Below are positions 29,338 through 37,522 of a stretch of DNA of 64,000 bases, piece by piece (the stretch's first letter is position 1; each line of letters opens with the position of its first letter). Origin of the DNA: Pseudomonas sp. TCU-HL1 (lineage in GTDB: Bacteria > Pseudomonadota > Gammaproteobacteria > Pseudomonadales > Pseudomonadaceae); the NCBI RefSeq assembly GCF_001708505.1, contig NZ_CP015992.1, positions 1,488,001 to 1,552,000 of the forward strand, in the 5' to 3' direction. Both the position numbers and the translations under genes were made by a program. The notes beneath the pieces are model-generated. The model worked only from the letters and a program-made list of their open reading frames with translations, searched no databases and had not been told where the DNA came from.

Positions 29338-30285
29338 TTACTCGAAGTAAACAAGCAACCCCGAGATGGTGAAGACGCCTATTGCCGCAGAAATTAGCAT
29401 TGAATGGGATGACTCCCTCTCATAGTTCCCATATCTAGATGCCAGGATATATACGTTGACCGCTATCGGTAGGGCGGCCATAAGTACCGCAACCTTTACT
29501 GAGTCGTCCGGCAATCTGAAAATGTATTTACATGAAATAAATACAAGAACCGGCAGTAACACGACTTTGAAAAGGGCGTTAAACAACGGCTCAATTTTTG
29601 CCAGGCCGCTTTCCGAATGGGTTGCCAGAGCGGCTCCTAGAGCAACCAGCGCGAGCGGTCCGGTTGCCGTGGTCATCTGATTTGAGAAAATCATGATCGT
29701 CTCGGGCAAGGACAACTGGACCTTCACGTAGAAAACCGCGAAAACGACAGAAAAAATCAACGGGTTGGTTGCCACCCCCTTCAAAATGGATAAAAGGACT
29801 TCCAATTTTTTCTTTTCAGAGGGTGCGGAGCGCGCTGCAGTCATCTCCATCATCAGAGATCCGCCAGCAAGAATCACTATATTGTCAGCCATAGTGATCA
29901 TCAGCGTTGGCAAAATTACCGAGTCACCGAATGCCATCACCATGAGCGGAAGACCCATGTAGCCAACAACTCCGGATATTGAGGTTAATCCCCGTAAGAA
30001 GAATTTTCGGGAATTTCCTCCCCAGAATAGTGTTCCAAGAAGTGCCGACAGTAAGAATACAATAGTGCATGGCAAATAGTAGGCGACCAGCAAAGTCCAG
30101 TTAAGGCCCTCTTCAAATGGTGCGGAGATTGTTTTGGTGAAAATGAAAAACGGTAGGAATAGCCAGAAAACTATTCCTACCAGTCCTTTCACCGTTTCCT
30201 TTCCAATCACTCCAAGACGAACCATCAGATATCCACAAAGGATCATCGAGAAGAGCGGAAGCGCAACAGTCAGGACTTTATCCAT
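29338..30285 (-). CDS. AEC-family (auxin efflux carrier type) transporter
   Basis: 315 residues, ten hydrophobic helices in two halves; LFSMILCGYLMVRLGVIGKE at the start and IVFWLFLPFFIFTKTIS typify the AEC family, which includes the malonate carrier MdcF. ATG 30285 lies one base after the stop of the upstream DRE-TIM gene, so the two are coupled; a TTG at 30297 would overlap it. Codon use is clearly more A/T rich than neighbouring Pseudomonas genes, a sign of transfer. The likely cargo is an organic acid used or made by the partner enzyme (inference). Confidence 0.85.
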   Translation of the reverse strand: MDKVLTVALPLFSMILCGYLMVRLGVIGKETVKGLVGIVFWLFLPFFIFTKTISAPFEEGLNWTLLVAYYLPCTIVFLLSALLGTLFWGGNSRKFFLRGLTSISGVVGYMGLPLMVMAFGDSVILPTLMITMADNIVILAGGSLMMEMTAARSAPSEKKKLEVLLSILKGVATNPLIFSVVFAVFYVKVQLSLPETIMIFSNQMTTATGPLALVALGAALATHSESGLAKIEPLFNALFKVVLLPVLVFISCKYIFRLPDDSVKVAVLMAALPIAVNVYILASRYGNYERESSHSMLISAAIGVFTISGLLVYFE

Positions 30286-30286
30286 G

Positions 30287-31510
30287 TCAGACCCCAAGCA
30301 TTTCTTTGGCCGAATTCGCTAGGTTTCGACTTGTGTAGACGCAGTCCTTGTAGAACTCCATGAATTGGCGTCTGGCTGTTTTGTAGCGTTGCTCTGTTTC
30401 ATGGAAGCTTTCGCTCATCTCTTCTTGGATTTTGCTAACTACTTGCCACAATTTTTGCGTGGAAACGGCCGAGATATCTGACTCTGGGTAATGACGGCGA
30501 ATAGCCATTTTTACCGTGTCCGGGTGCAGGCCGACATAGTTTACAAAGTACCGCTTGTCGTCCCGTGTATCCAGGAAATCAGGGATGTTCAAAACGCCCA
30601 AATTGGAGTCGGTCTCGAATATTTCTCCAACTGGTCTGTATACACTTGGGACCTGCAGGAGTTTTTCTTCACAGAGTCGTGCGGCGGCAATGAGTTTGTC
30701 GATGTCAACCACGTTCTTGCCTAGGGAAATGTTGTTTACATGGCAAAGCTTCACGATTTGCTCGATGGGCGCGATTCCGGATCTATTGCCATATCCGGCC
30801 AAAGCCCCTTCGATCATTTGGAAACCACACTGAATGGAAATCATGGCGTTGGCAACGGCAAGTCCGTTGTCATTATGGGCATGTAAGCAAAAAATGAGAT
30901 CAGGATAGTCACGTACGAGGTTGGAGCAGAGCCACTCGGTAGTGTTCGGCTGCAAGGACCCTACGGAGTCGTTGATACGAATAATTCCAGCGCCTAGATC
31001 GCGGGCCCAGTTTATCTGGCGGCAAATTTCCCGATAGCCACTCTCGGATACGCCCCGCCTGAAATTGTTCAGGACGCTGGCCTTGAATTTTTTCGTCCCT
31101 AGTTCTTTGAATGCCTGGACTGCGCGCTCAAAAGTATTTTCCTTCTCTTTGTACGTAATCATTCCAAAGCTGAAAACAGTATCTGCGATCCACTGACTCC
31201 CTTTGTACTTCGAGAGATTTCGATATGCCGTTTCCCAGCAATTCAAAAGTACAATAAAGGTTGATTCGACATCCTGCGAAATCTCGCCACTATCACGCGC
31301 CTCGTGCAGAGAACGCCAGACATCCGGGCTTTCAGGACCGCAGCCAACCACAAAGTCCCGAATGCCCGCATCAATCATGCTGCGCAAGATATCTACTTTG
31401 CTCTCCACGCTTATAGGAAATGCGGTTCGCTCAACACCCTCGCGCAAGGTCTCATCCACCAGATGAGGGATCATAAAGTCCGTGTACTTCTTTTCGATAA
31501 TCACGTCCAT
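30287..31510 (-). CDS. DRE-TIM metallolyase family enzyme (homocitrate/citramalate synthase-like)
   Basis: 407 residues. The N-terminal TIM barrel has the metal and acid-base motif VDETLREGVER near residue 18, the metal-binding pair in FCLHAHNDNGLAVANAM near 210, and the C-terminal barrel segment EGALAGYGNRSGIAPIE near 235, where homocitrate and isopropylmalate synthases have a G-x-G-E-R-x-G-N segment. The family condenses acyl-CoA with a 2-oxoacid or cleaves such products. The E-to-N change and a 120-residue C-terminus ending SAKEMLGV do not match a subfamily I know, so the reaction is open. Its binding site AGAGGA precedes ATG 31510; codon use is A/T-rich. Confidence 0.75.
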   Translation of the reverse strand: MDVIIEKKYTDFMIPHLVDETLREGVERTAFPISVESKVDILRSMIDAGIRDFVVGCGPESPDVWRSLHEARDSGEISQDVESTFIVLLNCWETAYRNLSKYKGSQWIADTVFSFGMITYKEKENTFERAVQAFKELGTKKFKASVLNNFRRGVSESGYREICRQINWARDLGAGIIRINDSVGSLQPNTTEWLCSNLVRDYPDLIFCLHAHNDNGLAVANAMISIQCGFQMIEGALAGYGNRSGIAPIEQIVKLCHVNNISLGKNVVDIDKLIAAARLCEEKLLQVPSVYRPVGEIFETDSNLGVLNIPDFLDTRDDKRYFVNYVGLHPDTVKMAIRRHYPESDISAVSTQKLWQVVSKIQEEMSESFHETEQRYKTARRQFMEFYKDCVYTSRNLANSAKEMLGV

Positions 31511-31607
31511 TTGAAAATCCTCTATTTATCACTTTGCGTCCCATCAAGGTGATGGTTGAAACATGAGGCCAGACTTGCTGTAAATGTAGAATGCCAAGAA
31601 GTCCTCA

Positions 31608-31796
31608 ATGCAAAATGGAATTATCCGAGAGCAATGGGGGGAGATTCTGCGTAAAACAAGAATGGTAGGAATATTCAAGCAGCCCGAGAGGGACTATCGA
31701 TGGTTGCACCAGATTTGGCTGGATACCGTAAAAGAGCAGGCGATTACTCTCGGGCTGCAGCCTGAGCCACCTCGCCCTGAGACCCCCGCCGAATAA
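31608..31796 (+). CDS. possible small ORF, unknown
   Basis: 62 codons (MQNGIIREQWGEILRKTRMV; end PPRPETPAE), divergent from the DRE-TIM gene. No binding site is seen before the ATG and I recognise no family. It may be a truncated piece of the inserted segment. The 230 bases from 31797 to 32014 hold no convincing gene. Confidence 0.25.
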   Translation: MQNGIIREQWGEILRKTRMVGIFKQPERDYRWLHQIWLDTVKEQAITLGLQPEPPRPETPAE

Positions 31797-32014
31797 GCCA
31801 TCCCGTCTCCGGTGAAAAAACTGTCCCCATCGCACAAGTTTCCCGATGAGGCAGAGGACCTTTGCCTACGCGTACGCCGGCAAGCGCAAGCAGCAAGAGG
31901 CTGTTCCTGATCGTATTGGGTCAGGCAATGCAACGCCGGATTGCTTGAGTCTGCCCGCCTGTATTCATCTTCCCGCAAGCGCCGGAACCCCCATTTCACG
32001 CGCCTTTCGCGTTA

Positions 32015-32026
32015 GTCCCATCGGAC
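32015..32026 (+). promoter_or_regulatory. operator GTCC-N4-GGAC before hsaC
   Basis: TAGTCCCATCGGACGATG (32012-32029). Its dyad centre (32020.5) is 30.5 bases before a -10-like TTTAAT (32051), the same spacing as at hsaD. An activator here would cover the -35 position. Confidence 0.6.
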
Positions 32027-32030
32027 GATG

Positions 32031-32118
32031 CCACCCCCCTGGCCGACCGATTTAATCCCTCTCCATGGAGCCCCGCACCCTGCGTGGGGGGCCAACGACA
32101 ATAACGAGGAGTAACGCA
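32031..32118 (+). repeat. right copy of the duplicated leader (functional hsaC leader)
   Basis: 88 bases ending in the A of the hsaC ATG; carries TTTAAT (32051), CTCCATGGAG (32061) and the binding site GAGGAG. It matches 28883-28971. Confidence 0.9.
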
Positions 32119-33011
32119 TGGATATCCGTGGCCTGGGCTATGTCACCGTAGCCGCGACAGACCTGAACCCATGGCATGACTACGCCACCGGGGTGCTCGG
32201 CATGATGGTGGATGCCGGATCGGACGAGCGGCTCTACCTGAAGATGGACGAGCGCCCCTACCGCATCCTCGTGGAGCGCGCCGACCGCGACGGCTATGGC
32301 GCCTGCGGTTGGGAGGTGGCGGGCAAGGCGGCCTTCGAACAGGCAATCGCCGAACTGCAGCAGGCCGATGTCGAGGTCCAGCGCGGCAACGCCGCCGATG
32401 CAGCCAGCCGCAAGGTGCAGGAGCTCGCGCGTTTCGCCGACCCGGATGGCAACCGCCACGAACTGTTCTGGGGGCCGCTGCAGGACTTCGCGCCCTTCGC
32501 CTCGCCGGTGGGTGTCAGCGGCTTCGTCACCAGCGACCTGGGCATGGGCCATGCGGTCCTGCCGGCACCGTCCTTCGACCGCTGCCTGGACTTCTACGAG
32601 CGGGTGATGGGCTTCGGCCTTTCCGACCTGATGAAGGTGCGCTTCACGCCGGACCCGGCCGAGCCGGAAAAGCGCATCCACTTCCTCCACTGCAATAACG
32701 GCCGCCATCACTCGCTGGCGCTGTTCGAGTGCCCGATCCCGTCGGGCTGCGTGCACCTGATGGTGGAAGTGTGCGAGCTGGACGACGTGGGCCGTGCCCT
32801 GGACCGCATGCACGCCAACGGCGTGAAGCTCTCCGCCACCCTCGGGCGCCACACCAATGACGACATGACCAGCTTCTACATGCAGACCCCGGGCGGCTTC
32901 GACCTGGAATACGGCTGCGGCGGCAAGGTCATGGACTGGCAGCGCCACACCCCCTTCGAGAGCACCGTGGTCAGCCACTGGGGCCATGACTTCAGCGTCG
33001 GCCGTCGATAA
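32118..33011 (+). CDS. hsaC: 3,4-DHSA extradiol dioxygenase HsaC (TesB)
   Basis: Opens the aromatic A ring of 3,4-dihydroxy-9,10-seconandrostatriene-dione by meta cleavage. It has 297 residues with two VOC modules. The iron ligands of type I extradiol enzymes are at His145 (GMGHAV), His213 (CVHLMVEV) and Glu264 (FDLEYG); the second-sphere His198 is in GRHHSLAL. Biphenyl-diol dioxygenase is the closest alternative, but the ipd and fadA6 genes that follow point to steroid. It is the first gene of a ten-gene plus-strand operon. Confidence 0.88.
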   Translation: MDIRGLGYVTVAATDLNPWHDYATGVLGMMVDAGSDERLYLKMDERPYRILVERADRDGYGACGWEVAGKAAFEQAIAELQQADVEVQRGNAADAASRKVQELARFADPDGNRHELFWGPLQDFAPFASPVGVSGFVTSDLGMGHAVLPAPSFDRCLDFYERVMGFGLSDLMKVRFTPDPAEPEKRIHFLHCNNGRHHSLALFECPIPSGCVHLMVEVCELDDVGRALDRMHANGVKLSATLGRHTNDDMTSFYMQTPGGFDLEYGCGGKVMDWQRHTPFESTVVSHWGHDFSVGRR

Positions 33012-33023
33012 GGAGCCGCCCCC

Positions 33024-33902
33024 ATGGACAAACGCATGACTGCCGCCGATATCGTCGGCCAGCTTCACGATGGCATGACAATCGGCATTGGCGGCTGGGG
33101 CCCACGGCGCAAGCCCATGGCCCTGGTGCGCGAGATTCTGCGCTCGGACCTCAAGGACCTGACGGTGGTCGCCTACGGTGGCGCCGACGTCGGCATGCTC
33201 TGTGCCGCCGGCAAGGTGAAGAAGCTGATCTACGCCTTCGTATCGCTGGATTTCATCCCGCTCGAACCCTACTTCCGCAAGGCCCGCCAGGAGGGTGCGG
33301 TCGAGGTGATGGAGATCGACGAAGGCATGCTGCTGCTGGGCCTCAAGGCCGCGGCCATGAATGTGCCCTTCATCCCCACGGCTGTGGGCCTGGGCACCGA
33401 CGTGCTGCGCCTGAACCCGGAGCTGAAACTGGTCGGCTCGCCCTACGACAGCCGCGACTGGGTCGCCATGCCGGCCCTGAAACTGGACGCCGCGCTGGTC
33501 CATGTCGACCGCGCCGATGCCCGTGGCGTCTGCCAGATCGCCGGCCCTGACCATTACATGGACGACCTTTTCGTGCGTGCCGCCGAGAAGGCCTATGTCA
33601 GCTGCGACGAACTGGTCGACAGCGACTGGTTCCATGAAGACCCGGCCCGTGCCCGCCAGGTGTTCTGGGAGCGCAACCGCACCAGCGCCGTGGTGCACCT
33701 GCCTGGCGGCGCTCACCCGTCGTCCTGCGCGCCGCTCTACGGCTTCGATACTGCGCACTTCAAGGCCTACAACGCCTCGGCTGCCGAGTCGGGTGGCTGG
33801 GAAGCCTACGTGGAGCGCTACGTGACCTGCGGGGAAGCGGAATACCTCGCTCGCGTCGGTGGCCTGGATGCCATTCGCCAACTGCCGCTCCCGGTTTTCT
33901 GA
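33024..33902 (+). CDS. ipdA: IpdA, COCHEA-CoA hydrolase alpha subunit
   Basis: 292 residues of the class I CoA-transferase fold (GMTIGIGGWGPRRKPMALVR near residue 18). With IpdB it hydrolyses the last carbocycle (ring C) of COCHEA-CoA in steroid degradation. An acidic MEIDEG segment at about residues 96-101 lies where the essential Glu of the mycobacterial enzyme is expected. It is followed 10 bases later by ipdB. An ordinary 3-oxoacid CoA-transferase would look similar; the neighbours echA20, ipdC and fadA6 decide. Confidence 0.87.
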   Translation: MDKRMTAADIVGQLHDGMTIGIGGWGPRRKPMALVREILRSDLKDLTVVAYGGADVGMLCAAGKVKKLIYAFVSLDFIPLEPYFRKARQEGAVEVMEIDEGMLLLGLKAAAMNVPFIPTAVGLGTDVLRLNPELKLVGSPYDSRDWVAMPALKLDAALVHVDRADARGVCQIAGPDHYMDDLFVRAAEKAYVSCDELVDSDWFHEDPARARQVFWERNRTSAVVHLPGGAHPSSCAPLYGFDTAHFKAYNASAAESGGWEAYVERYVTCGEAEYLARVGGLDAIRQLPLPVF

Positions 33903-33912
33903 GGACGCTGAG

Positions 33913-34725
33913 ATGACTGCCACCAAACAACCCTACAGCCTCGCTGAGCTGATGATCTGCGCCGCCTCCGAAACCTTCGCGGGCGACGGTGAAGTGCTCG
34001 CCACCGGCATCGGCGTTCTGCAGCGCCTGGCCGCCTCGCTGGCCATGCTCAACAGCAACGCCGAGTTGATGATGACCGACTCCGAAGCCTTCATGGTCGC
34101 CGAACCGGTGCCGATTGGCCCGCGCGGCGGCTACCAGCCCAAGTGCGACAGCTGGATGGGCTTCTCGCGCATTTTCGACAACGTCTGGAGCGGCAAACGC
34201 CATGCCCTGGTGGGCCCGGTACAGATCGACCGCTTCGGCCAGGCGAACATCTCGTGCATCGGCGACCACGCCAGGCCGAAGTCGCAGATGCTCGGGGTGC
34301 GCGGCTTCCCCGGCAACTCCATCAGCCACGCCAACTCCTTCATGGTGCCCAGCCACAACACGCGGGTGTTCGTCGATGGTGAGGTGGATGTGGTGGCCTC
34401 GGTTGGCTACAACCCCGAGCGCCTGGCCCGTGGCTGGTCGCTCGACGAGATCGACCTGCGCCTGATCGTCACCGACCTCTGCGTGCTCGACTTCCAGGGG
34501 CCGCAGCGGCAGATGCGCATTCGCTCCCTGCACCCCGGTGTCACGGTGGACGACGTACAGGCCGCCACCAGCTTCCCGCTGCATGTGCCGGAAGCGATTC
34601 CCACCACGGCCGCGCCGACCCTCGAACAATTGATCCTCATCCAGCAGCTGGACCCGCACAACCTGCGCGCCAGCCAGCTCAAGGACAACCCGCCGGGCGT
34701 GCGCGCCCGGGCCATGACCCACTGA
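33913..34725 (+). CDS. ipdB: IpdB, COCHEA-CoA hydrolase beta subunit
   Basis: 270 residues, partner of IpdA, starting MTATKQPYSLAELMICAASE from ATG 33913. Segments EVLATGIGVLQRLAASLA, NISCIGDHARPKSQMLGVRG and HNTRVFVDGEVDVVASVGY follow the beta subunits of this CoA-transferase class. The dimer of dimers acts in the cytoplasm. It needs IpdA for activity. Confidence 0.87.
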   Translation: MTATKQPYSLAELMICAASETFAGDGEVLATGIGVLQRLAASLAMLNSNAELMMTDSEAFMVAEPVPIGPRGGYQPKCDSWMGFSRIFDNVWSGKRHALVGPVQIDRFGQANISCIGDHARPKSQMLGVRGFPGNSISHANSFMVPSHNTRVFVDGEVDVVASVGYNPERLARGWSLDEIDLRLIVTDLCVLDFQGPQRQMRIRSLHPGVTVDDVQAATSFPLHVPEAIPTTAAPTLEQLILIQQLDPHNLRASQLKDNPPGVRARAMTH

Positions 34726-34740
34726 GGCGGAATCGCGCAG

Positions 34741-35607
34741 ATGAACCAAGAACAGGCTGAAGAGCAGGTGGTGCAGTACGAAGTGCAGGGCCCGCTGGCC
34801 CTGGTCACCCTGCACCGCCCCGAGTACCACAACGCGCAGAACTCGCGCATGACCTACGCCCTGGACGCCGCCTTCCGCCGCGCCTGCGACGACGACAGCG
34901 TCAAGGTCATCGTCCTGCGCGGCGCCGGCAAGCACTTCTCCGCCGGCCACGACATCGGCACGCCCGGCCGTGACGTGCAGCAGAGTTTCGAACGCACCAG
35001 CCTCTGGTACGACCACGTAAACAAACCGGGTGGCGAATTCCTCTACGCCCGCGAGCAGGAGGTCTACCTCGGCATGTGCCGGCGCTGGCGCGACATGCCC
35101 AAGCCGACCATCGCCATGGTGCAGGGTGCCTGCATTGCCGGCGGCCTGATGCTGGCCTGGGTGTGCGACCTGATCATCGCCTCGGAAGACGCCTTCTTTT
35201 CCGATCCGGTGGTCCGCATGGGCATTCCCGGCGTCGAATATTTCGCCCATGTGCATGAACTGAATCCGCGCATCGCCAAGGAATTCCTCTTCCTCGGCGA
35301 GCGCATGAGCGCCGAGCGTGCATGGCAGATGGGTATGGTCAACAAGGTGGTGCCGCGTGACGTGCTGGAAGACGTGACCCTGGACGTGGCCAGGCGCATC
35401 GCGCAGATGCCGCGCCTGGGCCTGCAACTGACCAAGCAGGCGGTGAACAACGCCGAAGACCTGATGGGCAAGCGCGCCACCATGGACATGGTGTTCGGCC
35501 TGCACCACTTCGCTCACGCGCACAACGAGCTGGTCAGCGGCGACAAGCTCGGTGGTTACGACGCCCGCGCCATGGCCCAGTCCCAGCGCAACCCGTCGGA
35601 GGCGTGA
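34741..35607 (+). CDS. enoyl-CoA hydratase/isomerase family protein of steroid cluster
   Basis: 288 residues with the crotonase oxyanion loops GAGKHFSAGHDIG (near 60) and GACIAGGLMLAWVCDLIIAS (near 130); the second acidic position lies in FFSDPVVRMGIPGVEYF. Longer than EchA20, it looks like the EchA19 kind, which hydrates steroid enoyl-CoA intermediates. The exact substrate is not fixed. Its stop overlaps the next start as GTGATG. Confidence 0.82.
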   Translation: MNQEQAEEQVVQYEVQGPLALVTLHRPEYHNAQNSRMTYALDAAFRRACDDDSVKVIVLRGAGKHFSAGHDIGTPGRDVQQSFERTSLWYDHVNKPGGEFLYAREQEVYLGMCRRWRDMPKPTIAMVQGACIAGGLMLAWVCDLIIASEDAFFSDPVVRMGIPGVEYFAHVHELNPRIAKEFLFLGERMSAERAWQMGMVNKVVPRDVLEDVTLDVARRIAQMPRLGLQLTKQAVNNAEDLMGKRATMDMVFGLHHFAHAHNELVSGDKLGGYDARAMAQSQRNPSEA

Positions 35608-36680
35608 TGGCGACCTTCCTCGACACCCGCCTGACTCGCCTGCTGGGCTGCCGCTACCCGATCATCCAGACCGCCATGGGCTGGGTGGCCGACCCGAAAC
35701 TGGTGGCGGCCACCGGCAACGCCGGCGGTTTCGGCTTCCTGGCCGGCGCCACCATCGAACCGCACCGCATGGAAGCAGCCATCCTCGAAACCAAGGGGCT
35801 CACTGACCAGCCGTTCGGCGTCAACTTCCACATGTACCAGGCCAACGCCGGCGAGATCGTCGAACTGGTGCTCAGGCACGGCGTGCGTGCGGTGAGCTAC
35901 AGCCGCTCGCCGGGCCAGTTGATGATCGCCCGGCTGAAGGATGCCGGTGTCGTCTGCATCCCCACTGTTGGCGCCCTGAAACACGCGGTGAAAGCCGTGG
36001 AGATGGGGGCCGACGCGGTGACCGTGCAGGGCGGGGAGGGCGGTGGCCACACCGGCTCGGTGCCCACCTCGATCCTGCTGGGCCAGGTGGTGGATGCCGT
36101 GGACGTCCCGGTGGTCGCCGCCGGCGGTTTCAAGGACGGGCACGGACTGCTCGCCGCCCTGTCGCTTGGCGCCGACGGCATCGCCATGGGCACGCGCTTT
36201 TTGATGAGCGCCGACAGCCCGGTTCCGCCGGCCACCCTGGAACGCTACCTGAAGGTCCGCGACCCGGCCGCGATCATCGTCAGCCGCGCCATCGACGGCA
36301 TGCCGCAGCGGATGATCCGCAACGAACTGCTCGACAGCCTGGAGCGTTCCGGCGGCCTCAAGCGCCTGCTGCTGGCCCTGCGCAGCGCCCTGGCCTACCG
36401 CCGCCACAGCGGCGCCAGCGTTACCCAGTTGCTGGGCAGCGCATTGAGGCTCGGTGGCAGCGACGGCCTCAGCGCCGCCCAGACCCTGATGGCGGCCAAC
36501 GCGCCCATGGTGATCCAGAAAGCCATGGTCGACGGCCGTCCGGCCGAGGGCGTGCTGCCCGCCGGACAGATCGCCGCCGCCATCGACAGCCTGCCGGGCT
36601 GCGCCGAACTCATCGAATCCATCGTGCAGCAGGCCGAGCAGCGTCTCGCCGAGCTGTGCCGCCGAACGGAGCCTTCGTAG
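35607..36680 (+). CDS. ipdC: IpdC, FMN-dependent HIC-CoA oxidoreductase (NMO fold)
   Basis: 357 residues. A nitronate-monooxygenase-like TIM barrel with MGWVADPKLVAATGNAGGFG near residue 20, the flavin segments QGGEGGGHTGSVPTS near 145 and VVAAGGFKDGHGLLAAL, and the family tail MAANAPMVIQKAMVDG. These correspond closely to mycobacterial IpdC, which oxidises 5-OH-HIC-CoA so ring D can be opened. It is not a true nitronate monooxygenase by context. ATG 35607; the GTG at 35604 is an alternative. Confidence 0.85.
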   Translation: MATFLDTRLTRLLGCRYPIIQTAMGWVADPKLVAATGNAGGFGFLAGATIEPHRMEAAILETKGLTDQPFGVNFHMYQANAGEIVELVLRHGVRAVSYSRSPGQLMIARLKDAGVVCIPTVGALKHAVKAVEMGADAVTVQGGEGGGHTGSVPTSILLGQVVDAVDVPVVAAGGFKDGHGLLAALSLGADGIAMGTRFLMSADSPVPPATLERYLKVRDPAAIIVSRAIDGMPQRMIRNELLDSLERSGGLKRLLLALRSALAYRRHSGASVTQLLGSALRLGGSDGLSAAQTLMAANAPMVIQKAMVDGRPAEGVLPAGQIAAAIDSLPGCAELIESIVQQAEQRLAELCRRTEPS

Positions 36681-36725
36681 GGTGCGCTGTGCGCACCAGC
36701 GGCCGGTGCGCACAGCGCACCCTAC
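36677..36725. repeat. interspersed palindrome (family B) inside the operon
   Basis: A 49-base perfect inverted repeat, GTAGGGTGCGCTGTGCGCAC and its complement around AGCGGCCG, in the gap between ipdC and echA20. Confidence 0.9.
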
Positions 36726-36759
36726 GGGCGAAGCATCGAACAACCTTGGGGACAGTCGG

Positions 36760-37518
36760 ATGAGCAATCCATTTCATGTAACGCAGGACAATGGCATCGC
36801 CGAGATGGTCTTCGACCATCCGCCGGTGAACGCCTTCGACAGCAAGGGCTGGGCCGCGATCGCTGCCGAGCTGGAACGCCTGGGCGCATTGGACGAGGTG
36901 CGCGTCATCCTCATCCGTGCCGAGGGCCGGGGCTTCTGCGCCGGTGTCGACATCAAGGAACTGGCGGCCGACGGCAACCTGATCGTCGCCGTCAACAGGG
37001 GCAACTACGACAGCTTCAAGGCCGTCCACCGCAATCCCAAGCCGGTGATCATCGCCGTGCACGGCTTCGTCCTCGGCGGTGGCATCGGCCTGTGTGGCGC
37101 AGCAGACATCCTGGTCGCCTCCGACTGCGCGCGCTTCGGCGTGCCCGAGGTGGACCGTGGCGCCATGGGCGGCGGCGCCCACCTGCAGCGCCTGTTCCCG
37201 GTGCAGAAGGTGCGCCACATGTACTTCACCGGCGAGATGATCGACGCCGCCGAGGCCTACCGCCTGGGCGCCGTGGAGCGCGTGGTACCCCGCGCCGAAC
37301 TGCGCGAGGCGGCCCTGGAGATCGCCTGCAAGATCGCCGCCAAGAGCCCGGCCATGATCGCTCTGGCCAAGGAGGCGCTGACCGGCATCGAGGACGGCAA
37401 CCTCGAAGACAAATACCGCTGGGAGCAGGGCTTCACCCTACAGGCCTACCGTTCGCTGGATTCCCAGGAAGCCCGCGACGCCTTCGTCGACAAGCGCACC
37501 GCCACCTTCAAGGGCTGA
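36760..37518 (+). CDS. echA20: EchA20-like ring D hydrolase (crotonase fold)
   Basis: 252 residues: HPPVNAFDSKGWAAIAAELE near residue 20, EGRGFCAGVDIKELA near 60, GFVLGGGIGLCGAADILVAS near 105, FGVPEVDRGAMGGGAHLQRL near 130. These follow EchA20 of mycobacteria, which opens ring D of HIEC-CoA. The steroid ring D enzyme is the best call; a plain enoyl-CoA hydratase is the alternative. It ends 4 bases before the next gene. Confidence 0.82.
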   Translation: MSNPFHVTQDNGIAEMVFDHPPVNAFDSKGWAAIAAELERLGALDEVRVILIRAEGRGFCAGVDIKELAADGNLIVAVNRGNYDSFKAVHRNPKPVIIAVHGFVLGGGIGLCGAADILVASDCARFGVPEVDRGAMGGGAHLQRLFPVQKVRHMYFTGEMIDAAEAYRLGAVERVVPRAELREAALEIACKIAAKSPAMIALAKEALTGIEDGNLEDKYRWEQGFTLQAYRSLDSQEARDAFVDKRTATFKG

Positions 37519-37522
37519 CCCC

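Noticed and set aside
31797..32014. Possible small ORF (31846-32055)
   Set aside because: Low-complexity translation, crosses the operator and leader, no binding site.
32052..33926. 624-codon open frame on the minus strand
   Set aside because: Complement of hsaC and ipdA, which have clear motifs and codon use.
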